Assembly: GCF_014077095.1 (NCBI RefSeq) | Contig: NZ_JACGVG010000028.1 | Coordinates: forward strand, 62,001-126,000 | Direction of reading: 5' to 3' | Origin: Colwellia sp. MB02u-6 | Lineage (GTDB): Bacteria > Pseudomonadota > Gammaproteobacteria > Enterobacterales > Alteromonadaceae | Length of the DNA: 64,000 nt | Shown here: in pieces, positions 9,166 to 17,243 of the stretch | Numbering within the stretch: position 1 is the stretch's first letter | How the letters are laid out: each line of letters begins with the position of its first letter | Translations under genes and position numbers: made by a program | The notes under the pieces: model-generated | Told to the model about the DNA's origin: nothing | What the model saw: only the letters and a program-made list of their open reading frames with translations | Databases searched by the model: none

Positions 9166-12100
9166 CTAGGCTTTTGACTCGGTAAGCTTTATTGATGATG
9201 AACGCCATAAATAAAACAATGCTGGCAATACTAGCAAAGTTAATAACACGGCACTCATCATGCCGCCAACCATTGGTGCTGCGATGCGGCTCATCACTTC
9301 AGACCCGGTACCTGTGCCATATAAAATCGGTAATAAGCCAACAATAATCGCTGCTGCCGTCATCATCACCGGACGAACACGCATACCGGCACCGTGCAGC
9401 ACGGCTTGTAATACATCTTCTTTTGTCGTCACCATATCTTTTGAGTGGTGCTCATCAAGCATGGTTTGATACGCCTGATTTAAATACACCAGCATAATAA
9501 CGCCAATTTCTACCGCTACCCCTGCCAGCGCAATAAAACCAACACCAACCGCCACTGAGAAGTTAAAGCCTTCTAAATATATCAACCATATGCTGCCCAC
9601 CATGGCTAATGGTAAAGTGCCCATGATCATCGCCACCTCAATCACGTTACGAAAGTTAAGATAAAGTAAAATAACAATAATAAATAAGGTTAATGGCACC
9701 ACATAAGCCAACTTCGCCTTGGCTCGCTGCATATATTCATATTGCCCTGCCCAGGTCACTGAGTAGCCAGCAGGCAGTACTAATTTATCTGTGACGACTT
9801 TCTTGGCCACTTCAACATAAGTGCCGACATCAACACCATCAATATCAACAAAAGCCCAACCGTTTAAGCGAGCATTTTCAGACTTAATACCCGGAGGGCC
9901 ATCTTCGATATAAATATTGGCCACATCACCTAATGCTATATGTTGACCCTTTGGCGTAACAATAGGTAGCAATGATAGCTGTTCAGGGGAGTCACGATAG
10001 TCTTGTGGGTAACGCACATTGACCGGATAACGCTCTAAACGCTCAACGGTGTGAGTAACATTCATGCCACCAACAGCGGTGGCTACTACTTGTTGAATTT
10101 CAGCGATATTCAAACCATATTGTGCGGCTTTGGCGCGCTGAATATCAACTTTTATATATCGACCACCCGCAACACGTTCTGAATAAACCGATGTGGTACC
10201 AGGTACGTCTTTTAATATCAGCTCTAATTGTTTGCCAATATCCTGAATCGTCAGTAAATCAGGTCCCGCTATTTTTATCCCAACCGGGGTTTTAATACCT
10301 GTTGCTAGCATATCAATGCGGGTTTTAATCGGCATAACCCAAGCATTAGTTACCCCAGGTAGTTGAATTAGCGCATCAAGTTCTTTTTTCAAACTTTCAG
10401 TTGTTACCCCTTCACGCCATTGATCATCCGGCTTAAACTGAATAAAGCTCTCTATCATGGTTAATGGCGCGGGATCGGTTGCGGTTTCAGCACGACCTAC
10501 TTTACCGAATACGGTTTTTACTTCGGGTACCGTTTTAATCAGCTTGTCGGTCTGTTGCAGAAGTTGTCGAGCCTGACCTATCGAAATACCTGGATAAGTG
10601 GTGGGCATGTACATCAAATCACCTTCATCAAGCGGTGGTATAAACTCACTACCGATTTTATCCAGTGGATAGATACCAACCGCAAGCACAGCTAATGCAG
10701 CCACTAGTGTCATTTTTGGAAAACGTAAAACAGTTTTCAAGGCCGGCATATAGATAAAGGTCAGAAATTTATTCACTGGATTTTTATGCTCAGGTAGTAC
10801 TTTACCTCGAATAAAATAGCCCATTAATACTGGTACTAATGTAATAGCCAAGGCCGCAGATGCCGCCATAGCATAAGTTTTGGTAAATGCTAGCGGGGCA
10901 AACATACGCCCTTCTTGTGCTTCTAGGGTAAACACTGGCACAAAACTCACGGTAATAATTAATAAACTAAAGAATAATGCTGGCCCTACTTCACTGGCTG
11001 ATTCAGTCACTATTTGCCAGCGGTTTTCTTTCGTTAGTGGGGTTTTTTCCATGTGCTTATGCATGTTTTCAATCATGACGATAGCGCCATCAATCATGGC
11101 GCCAATGGCAATAGCAATACCACCTAATGACATAATATTTGCGTTAAGTCCTTGCAAGTGCATGATGATAAAGGCGGTTAAAATACCCACAGGTAAACTA
11201 ATAATCGCCACTAAAGAAGAGCGCACATGGAATAAGAAAATAACGCAAACTAAAGCAACTATGCCAAACTCTTCCAATAACTTAGAGGCCAAATTATCGA
11301 CTGCTCGTTCTATCAATGCAGACCGGTCATATACCGGTACTATTTCTACGCCATCAGGTAAGCCTTTTTTAAGCTGTTCAAGCTTGGCTTTTACGCGGTT
11401 AATCACTTGCTGAGCATTTTCACCAAAGCGCATCACAACAATACCGCCAACCACTTCACCTTCACCATTAAGTTCAGCAACACTTCGGCGCATTTGTGGG
11501 CCAGTACCAATATCTGCAACATCTTTTAACAGTAACGGCGTACCATTTTGGTTAACCCCTAGCGGGATATTTTCAAGATCTTCAACACTTTTTATATAGC
11601 CTGTGGTTCTGACCATATACTCGGCTTCAGCCATTTCTACCACTGAAGCCCCTATCTCCTGATTACCTTGTTTAATGGCGGTTTGAATAAGTGACAGCGG
11701 TATACCAAAGGCGCGTAATTTATCAGGACTCACCTGGACTTGATATTGCTTAACCATACCGCCAAGCGCCGAAACTTCTGATACCCCAGGCACGGTTTGT
11801 AATTCAAACTTTAAAAACCAATCTTGTATACTGCGTAATTGACTTAAATCATGTTGGCCTGTTTTATCAGTAAGTGCATACAAGTATACCCAGCCAACGC
11901 CTGTTGCATCCGGACCCAATTGAGGCCGTGCATCAGCAGGTAGATCGGGAGCAACTTGACTTAAATACTCAAGTACCCTGGATCTTGCCCAATAAAGGTC
12001 GGTATCTTCATCGAAAATAACGTAAACATATGAATCACCAAAAAATGAGTAACCTCGCACGGTAACCGCACCCGGCACTGATAACATGGCGGTGGTCATG

Positions 12101-12303
12101 GGGTAGGTGACCTGATCTTCAACCACTTGTGGTGCTTGGCCAGGGTAGCTTGTTTTTATTATAACTTGCACATCAGATAGATCAGGTAGTGCATCAATCG
12201 GGGTTTTACTGACAGAATACAATCCAACTGCCACCAGTAATAATGTTGCTAGCAGGACAAAAAATCGATTACCAATAGACCAGCGAATAATAGCAGTGAT
12301 CAT
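9166..12303 (-). CDS. cusA: heavy-metal efflux RND pump, CusA/CzcA family
   Basis: Inner-membrane proton-driven pump that, with CusB and CusC, expels Cu(I)/Ag(I) from the periplasm or inner leaflet. 1045 residues, normal for the HME-RND family. Visible: TM1 then DALPDLSDVQVIIKTSYPGQAPQ, the porter domain, GGIAIAIGAMIDGAIVMIENMHKH in the central helices carrying the proton-relay Asp/Glu residues, and a second half ending in VLLTLLVLPALFYLWR. The segment RIDMLATGIKTPVGIK matches the CusA stretch that contributes a metal-binding Met, which favours monovalent copper/silver over zinc or cobalt. The start lies two bases after the cusB stop, so the genes are translationally coupled. Confidence 0.94.
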   Translation of the reverse strand: MITAIIRWSIGNRFFVLLATLLLVAVGLYSVSKTPIDALPDLSDVQVIIKTSYPGQAPQVVEDQVTYPMTTAMLSVPGAVTVRGYSFFGDSYVYVIFDEDTDLYWARSRVLEYLSQVAPDLPADARPQLGPDATGVGWVYLYALTDKTGQHDLSQLRSIQDWFLKFELQTVPGVSEVSALGGMVKQYQVQVSPDKLRAFGIPLSLIQTAIKQGNQEIGASVVEMAEAEYMVRTTGYIKSVEDLENIPLGVNQNGTPLLLKDVADIGTGPQMRRSVAELNGEGEVVGGIVVMRFGENAQQVINRVKAKLEQLKKGLPDGVEIVPVYDRSALIERAVDNLASKLLEEFGIVALVCVIFLFHVRSSLVAIISLPVGILTAFIIMHLQGLNANIMSLGGIAIAIGAMIDGAIVMIENMHKHMEKTPLTKENRWQIVTESASEVGPALFFSLLIITVSFVPVFTLEAQEGRMFAPLAFTKTYAMAASAALAITLVPVLMGYFIRGKVLPEHKNPVNKFLTFIYMPALKTVLRFPKMTLVAALAVLAVGIYPLDKIGSEFIPPLDEGDLMYMPTTYPGISIGQARQLLQQTDKLIKTVPEVKTVFGKVGRAETATDPAPLTMIESFIQFKPDDQWREGVTTESLKKELDALIQLPGVTNAWVMPIKTRIDMLATGIKTPVGIKIAGPDLLTIQDIGKQLELILKDVPGTTSVYSERVAGGRYIKVDIQRAKAAQYGLNIAEIQQVVATAVGGMNVTHTVERLERYPVNVRYPQDYRDSPEQLSLLPIVTPKGQHIALGDVANIYIEDGPPGIKSENARLNGWAFVDIDGVDVGTYVEVAKKVVTDKLVLPAGYSVTWAGQYEYMQRAKAKLAYVVPLTLFIIVILLYLNFRNVIEVAMIMGTLPLAMVGSIWLIYLEGFNFSVAVGVGFIALAGVAVEIGVIMLVYLNQAYQTMLDEHHSKDMVTTKEDVLQAVLHGAGMRVRPVMMTAAAIIVGLLPILYGTGTGSEVMSRIAAPMVGGMMSAVLLTLLVLPALFYLWRSSSIKLTESKA

Positions 12304-12305
12304 GA

Positions 12306-13910
12306 TTATGCTCCTTTGTCGTTAGCAGCATTTTTCATTACAGCATCAGGTTTAGGCATTGTCATCGCACTGACAATAATAAAATTACCCTCGCGTATTT
12401 CAAAGGTGAACATGACATAGGCATTATTTGAAAATAAGGCTATATCCACATTATCATCCACAATAAAATCAACTCTGTCTGCTGCACGGCCCCATTTCAC
12501 AATAGCTTCACGGTCAATAGTGACCATCCGGTGATCAACCATTAGGTTAACCACTGTACCGTTAACCATTGCTGAAGAAACTGTGTCAGCGGCAACGCTG
12601 CCATTGTTATGACTCATATCCATTTCGCTTGGTTTGTCTTGGACAGAATCTTCTTGGTCAGAGCCTGCTTGGTCAGATTCATGATGCATGCGTTTAAAAT
12701 CAGATGATTTGCTTGATTCTGAATCTAATAAAAATTGCGCTGAGCTAACCACTTTTTCACCAGCATCCAGTCCGCTAAGTATTTCAACATTGTTGCGGTC
12801 ATATCGACCTACAGTGACGGCAATCGATTTAAAGCTACCTTCACCCAAAGCTAGCACTACTCTATCTTGCATACCCGTTCTAATCAGAGCTTCTTGCGGA
12901 ATTAACAACGCTTGTTCATCACTGGTAGAATGAATAACAACCTGTGCAAACATATTTGGCTTAAACTCAGCTTCTTCATTACTAAAACTTGAGCGTATTT
13001 TCACTGTGCGTGTTTTCGCATCGAGCGTTGGATAGATATAATCTACTTGCCCTTGCCATGTTCTACCCGGTAAATAATCTAATGTCATCGTGACCCGTGC
13101 ACCGACTTTAACTTGGTTGGCTTGTCGTTCAAAAACTTCTGCTTCAAGCCACACTTGTGACAAATCAGCAATTGACAATAAAGTAGTCCCTGGCTTAACA
13201 AAGAAACCTTCACGTATATTTAGTGTTTTAACCACCCCATCTTGTGGCGCATAAAAAGTTATTTTTTGCTGAACTTGCTTGGTTTTTTTCAGTTTTATAA
13301 TCGCCGACTGAGGTAACTGCAATGCCATTAATCTATTTTCAGCTGCGGTGATTAAGCGACTATTTTTCCGCTCTAATGCCAGTAACAACTCCTCTTGAGC
13401 ATTGACTAACTCAGGAGAGTAAATATCGTAAAGGGCTTGATGCTGCTTAACAGGATCACCTACCGCCTTAACATAGAGTTTTTCTATCCAGCCTTGAACA
13501 CGCGGATGAATATGAACGATTTTGCTTTCATCAAAAGTAATATACCCCATGGTATTTATTTCGCTGTGCAATGAACTAAAGTTTGCAATAGCAGTTCTTA
13601 CACCTAAGTTATTCACCACATCAGAAGAAATACGAATGGTGCCAGCACCAGCATCAGGCCCTTTACCATCATCGTCATAAACTGGCACTAAATCCATGCC
13701 CATAGGTGATTTACCTGGCTTATCTTTCATATAATTTGCATCCATCGGAGCCACCCAATAAAGCGGTTTTTTCTCAGCTGTTTTAGCGCTAGTAGCTTGC
13801 TCATTTTTCGCAGGAGTTATAAAACTATAAACAGCAAAAGTGAGAATTGAACCGATAACCATGCCAATAATGATGGTTTTACTATTATTGTTGACGATAT
13901 TTTTGCTCAT
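12306..13910 (-). CDS. cusB: CusB-type periplasmic adaptor with N-terminal metal domain and degenerate CusF-like C-terminus
   Basis: Membrane fusion protein linking CusA to CusC. 534 residues, longer than E. coli CusB. Order: membrane segment (11-31), heavy-metal-binding domain with YWVAPMDANYMKDKPGKSPMGMDLVPVY (50-78), adaptor core with hairpin and beta-barrel, then a His/Met-rich linker, and a CusF-like domain (about 449-517). In CusF the copper ligands are a His and a WPxMTM motif; here Trp473 remains but the two Met and the His are replaced (KWGRAADRVDF, VTIDREAI), so this domain probably does not bind copper as CusF does. It overlaps cusC by three bases as TAATG. The role as adaptor is secure; the fused domain's role is unclear. 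Confidence 0.93.
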   Translation of the reverse strand: MSKNIVNNNSKTIIIGMVIGSILTFAVYSFITPAKNEQATSAKTAEKKPLYWVAPMDANYMKDKPGKSPMGMDLVPVYDDDGKGPDAGAGTIRISSDVVNNLGVRTAIANFSSLHSEINTMGYITFDESKIVHIHPRVQGWIEKLYVKAVGDPVKQHQALYDIYSPELVNAQEELLLALERKNSRLITAAENRLMALQLPQSAIIKLKKTKQVQQKITFYAPQDGVVKTLNIREGFFVKPGTTLLSIADLSQVWLEAEVFERQANQVKVGARVTMTLDYLPGRTWQGQVDYIYPTLDAKTRTVKIRSSFSNEEAEFKPNMFAQVVIHSTSDEQALLIPQEALIRTGMQDRVVLALGEGSFKSIAVTVGRYDRNNVEILSGLDAGEKVVSSAQFLLDSESSKSSDFKRMHHESDQAGSDQEDSVQDKPSEMDMSHNNGSVAADTVSSAMVNGTVVNLMVDHRMVTIDREAIVKWGRAADRVDFIVDDNVDIALFSNNAYVMFTFEIREGNFIIVSAMTMPKPDAVMKNAANDKGA

Positions 13911-15367
13911 TATTTTTGTCCCGAATTAACAACAATTTGCTTGTTATTGGTTAAATTGCTTTTGTTATGGTTGTTTGCTGTCTTGAGACTGCCGATAAAA
14001 AGGTAATTAAGCTCTAAGCCTATTTTCTGTTCTTCTACGTTCAGTGTTAGCAGGTCTATTTCAGTATTTAGCACGGCAATGCGTGAGCGAACAACTTCAG
14101 AAAAGTCACCATCGTCGTTGGTATAAGCAGATAAAGAGGCTGCTGCTTGATCATGTATTTGAGGGAGTAACTTAAATTGATAAAGCATTTGTCGCTCTTT
14201 TAAACGTAATAACCTGCCCTTGGCACTTGAGTAAGCGCCCAATAATTGTCTGAATAATAAAATTTTGTCCGTCTTCACCGCTTCTGTTGCAGAGACCGCT
14301 GATTGCAATGCTTTATCTTGTCGATTATGAGTAAAAATTGGCAGATCAAACGTTACACCAACAGAGAATAAATCAGCTCGGCTGCTGCCCATAGCATCGT
14401 CTGTGCGATATCCATAGCTTGCGTTTACGCCCCATTCAGGTTGGTATTTTTGCTGCGCTAACTTAATACCTGTTTTAGTCGCCTGAATGTTTTTTTCTAA
14501 CGCCATAACCGCAGGATGATTTGAAAAATATCGGATTAACGCGCTTGGTTCAAGCCAGGTTTCTTTAACGACTAACGCACGGTTAATTAACTCTATTTCA
14601 GGCAGTTCTTGACTCAGCACTAACTGATGTAAAGCAAAGTCAGAGGCTAATAATACCGCTTCACCGGCACTATTTTCGTTAGAAAACTGACTCAACCATT
14701 GAGTTAGCATACCGACAAAACCATTTTTCTGTTGTGTCAATTGCGCTAACCTATCTTCTAAACGTGTTAGCTCTAATTGTGCTCGCACAATATCTTGTTG
14801 ACGAGTTTTACCTAACGCCGACGAATAGCTTGCTGTTGCTACATCCGCTAACTGTTCGAACAACGACCTATTCTTTTCTATTAACGCTATGGTTTGTTGC
14901 ACTCGATAGGCGTCTAACCATAAACTTCCTACCGTAACCGCTACTTTTGATGCTCGGTCTTTTCTTTGATAGGGAAACGCTTCACTTTGTGTTTTTAGTT
15001 GTTGGCTTTTAATCGCTAACGTATCGCCACGAGGAAACATTTGAACAATACCCACTTTGGCCTGTGTCATGCCTTCTTGAGCAAAATCAAAACCGTTAGT
15101 CGGCAAGTTTGCCAAACCGATCGACACCTTGGGGTCGGGTAATGTATTTGCCGCCGTACTCATTAATTCAATGGCCTGTTGTTTATGCTTATTGCCGGTT
15201 AACCAAGGGTCACTTTTTTGAGCTATTTCAATAGCTTTTTTAAAGGACAAAGCCTTACTATCAGCCAGCACGGGTAACTGGGCAGCACTAACAATAACAA
15301 CAGAAAAAGCTAAAATCCCTGCGCTAAACTTGAGACCAAACTTACTGCGCTGGTTGATTTTATTCAT
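13910..15367 (-). CDS. cusC: outer-membrane efflux channel, TolC/CusC family
   Basis: Outer-membrane tunnel of the copper RND system. 485 residues, with a signal peptide (hydrophobic 17-31, likely cut after VLA) and two OEP repeats typical of TolC proteins: LSFKKAIEIAQKSDPWL at the start of repeat one and FSNHPAVMALEKNIQATKTGIKLAQQKYQPEWGVNASYGYR at the start of repeat two. Long helices follow each. Unlike E. coli CusC there is no lipobox cysteine, so it is probably not lipidated. The start overlaps the stop of the DUF411 gene and its own stop overlaps the cusB start, giving a tightly coupled DUF411-cusC-cusB-cusA operon. Confidence 0.9.
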   Translation of the reverse strand: MNKINQRSKFGLKFSAGILAFSVVIVSAAQLPVLADSKALSFKKAIEIAQKSDPWLTGNKHKQQAIELMSTAANTLPDPKVSIGLANLPTNGFDFAQEGMTQAKVGIVQMFPRGDTLAIKSQQLKTQSEAFPYQRKDRASKVAVTVGSLWLDAYRVQQTIALIEKNRSLFEQLADVATASYSSALGKTRQQDIVRAQLELTRLEDRLAQLTQQKNGFVGMLTQWLSQFSNENSAGEAVLLASDFALHQLVLSQELPEIELINRALVVKETWLEPSALIRYFSNHPAVMALEKNIQATKTGIKLAQQKYQPEWGVNASYGYRTDDAMGSSRADLFSVGVTFDLPIFTHNRQDKALQSAVSATEAVKTDKILLFRQLLGAYSSAKGRLLRLKERQMLYQFKLLPQIHDQAAASLSAYTNDDGDFSEVVRSRIAVLNTEIDLLTLNVEEQKIGLELNYLFIGSLKTANNHNKSNLTNNKQIVVNSGQK

Positions 15368-15909
15368 TAGAATTGTTCCTTATACGATTGAACATGAGCA
15401 TAAACTTCACTCGTACCATCTGACTTCAAAAGCAAAATTTGATACGGCTGAAACTTGTCATCAACTTCCATACCTGGCGAACCTACAGGCATAGCAGGTA
15501 CCGACAAGCCGATAACATCAACGGCCTGTGTCGCTTGCATAAATTGTTGGATGAATTTTGCTGGCACATGCCCTTCAAAGACATAACCATTGGTTGAAAT
15601 TGCGGTATGACAAGAGCGATATCTGGGCGCTATGCCTTTTTCATTTTTAATGACTGAAAAATCATCATTACTGTAAACTTTTGATTCAAAGCCATTATCA
15701 TTGATGTGACTAAGCCATTTTTTACAACAACCACAGTTTGGACTTTTATAAACATCTAAGGCAATAGATTGCGCCTTGAGCTTTTCAGTTTTAGCCGCAA
15801 CACTTGTATCTGTTGTAGTAGCAAGAGCAGTTTTATCTGAACAGCTCGCCAGCGTACAGACTAGAACCAAGGTAGTGATAAGGTTTAACGTAAATTTATT
15901 TGCAAACAT
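15367..15909 (-). CDS. DUF411 metal-binding lipoprotein
   Basis: A 180-residue exported protein with a lipobox at LASC (Cys23), so probably a lipoprotein. The DUF411 domain is recognised from VYKSPNCGCCKKWLSHINDNGFE (cysteines near 59, 61, 62), SCHTAISTNGYVFEGHVPA and GLSVPAMPVGSPGME. Members are linked to copper tolerance and probably bind copper through the NCGCC motif; no enzymatic activity is established to my knowledge. It is the first gene of the cus operon, overlapping cusC. The preceding 150 bases, AT-rich, should hold the operon promoter. Confidence 0.88.
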   Translation of the reverse strand: MFANKFTLNLITTLVLVCTLASCSDKTALATTTDTSVAAKTEKLKAQSIALDVYKSPNCGCCKKWLSHINDNGFESKVYSNDDFSVIKNEKGIAPRYRSCHTAISTNGYVFEGHVPAKFIQQFMQATQAVDVIGLSVPAMPVGSPGMEVDDKFQPYQILLLKSDGTSEVYAHVQSYKEQF

Positions 15910-16058
15910 AACCGCCCCAATAGGGATATTAATGAATATTTTTAATTAATTAGGTTATTTTTGATGAGGTTAGAAATACTTATACCAACACGAAATCAAA
16001 AAGCCTAATACAGACATCGTTATAAATGCACCAAATTTTAGGCACATTTATGCTGTAT

Positions 16059-16433
16059 TTAGCTTAATATTGGCGGACGGTATAATGATCTAGCTGGTTG
16101 GCTTAACGCCAAAGTAGAATAGGAAAGTATTTTAGCTGGTAAATCAACGATCGGCGCATTACCCGATAGGCCCTTCATGAAAGCGGCAACACTTGAGCAG
16201 CCCCCCATAAAGCATTTGCATACTTGAGTACAACAATCTTCGGTTGATTCTGTTGCATTATCACCAGCCTCACCGGACATATTATGGTTGCTGTGCGCTG
16301 TCATCGGCATAGCTTGTGACTGTGCTGCTACTTTTACTTGCCCACTCATGCCTGCCATAGCCATCATTTGATAAGGCATAATAGTAGACGCCATTGCCTG
16401 ACCCACAAAGGTCAAACATACCAGCAATACCAT
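16059..16433 (-). CDS. small exported Met/Cys/His-rich protein, CopL/DUF2946-like
   Basis: I place the start at the ATG at 16433, giving 124 residues with a clean signal peptide (VLLVCLTFVGQAMAS). An upstream GTG at 16538 is open but has no ribosome site and adds 35 unlikely residues. The mature part has Met clusters (MPYQMMAMAGMSG), a HSNHNMSG segment, a CCTQVCKCFMGGC cysteine cluster, and ends LYRPPILS, an ending typical of copper-associated DUF2946/CopL-like proteins. It probably binds copper in the periplasm or regulates copper genes; the assignment is by composition and context, upstream of the cus operon on the same strand. Confidence 0.65.
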   Translation of the reverse strand: MVLLVCLTFVGQAMASTIMPYQMMAMAGMSGQVKVAAQSQAMPMTAHSNHNMSGEAGDNATESTEDCCTQVCKCFMGGCSSVAAFMKGLSGNAPIVDLPAKILSYSTLALSQPARSLYRPPILS

Positions 16434-16768
16434 TAATGTTTTAGAGCAGTGTAAAGTCACAAGTAACCAGCCGAAGATTATACTGAAATAATGTTCGCAT
16501 AACTTCTGTTTATATTCAATGCAATAAATAGTTTTCACCTAGATTAAAATCGAATATTTTCCTTATGCCCGCTATCCTTTCATCATATTTTCTATCAACA
16601 AGTTCCAGCTATCAAGTGGCCATTATTAAAGATTTATAGTAAACACGATAATAATTTAATTGAAAATCAGCCAATCTTAAGTTTTGTCTGGTATCTTTTA
16701 CTGAATAATATTTCTGTATTGCGGCTTACCCTTGAAAGTTTTAATTATAGAGGATTCAACATTTCTAA

Positions 16769-17116
16769 GAAGAAATTTATAGCAATGAGTTCACTTTAAC
16801 GACTATTATGGCCAGCCTTATTAACAATGCCTTGTATTATAGCCACGCCTCAAAATCAGTAACTGTCAGTGTTGAAACTCATTCACACAATAATAAGCTC
16901 ATAATAAAAGTGTCTAATCTCAGTAAACATGATTACTCTGAAAAAGACTTAGCGTTGTTTTTTGAACCTTTATAGCAGAAGAATAACTTACCTTTACTAT
17001 TATATTACCAACAACAGCCGTGGTTTAATTATTGTTTTATCCACTTTATTATAATATTTGGTGCACAAAGCACAGACATTGTAATAGGTCACACCCTTGA
17101 TAATAACAAGCAGTAA
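16769..17116 (+). pseudogene. decayed C-terminal part of a sensor histidine kinase (PmrB/QseC-like)
   Basis: The plus-strand frame from 16769 reads EFTLTTIMASLINNALYYSHASKSVTV and LIIKVSNLSKHDYSEKDLALFFEPL, a clear HATPase_c N-box with the following strand, then hits TAG at 16972-16974. Past it, other frames carry fragments such as RGLIIVLSTLL and FGAQSTDIVIG that resemble the G-box end. The first half of the kinase, including the phosphorylated His, is missing. Its position just before eptA suggests the former PmrB-type partner of the eptA regulator. Multiple lesions make function impossible. Confidence 0.75.
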
Positions 17117-17183
17117 CCTTGCATAATTTACACTTAACTTTTTATACCATATTAAGTTTAATCCAAGCTAATGTTCAGATTAG

Positions 17184-17216
17184 CTTAAGGTTATCTTAAG
17201 TTTACTGCTCTAATAT
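17184..17216 (+). promoter_or_regulatory. PmrA box and promoter of eptA
   Basis: CTTAAG-GTTAT-CTTAAG at 17184-17200 is an exact PmrA-box direct repeat (YTTAAK, five-base spacer, YTTAAK). It is followed after ten bases by TAATAT (17211-17216), a good -10 element, and no strong -35, as expected where the regulator replaces it. The start codon of eptA lies 28 bases past the -10. PmrA-type response regulators bind this sequence in lipid A modification promoters; the regulator is not encoded in this window. Confidence 0.8.
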
Positions 17217-17243
17217 TGCGACACTTGTTAATAGGTGTCTCAC

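Noticed and set aside
9260-11413. Several plus-strand frames opposite cusA
   Set aside because: Shadows of a long conserved minus-strand gene, with antisense-type amino-acid composition.
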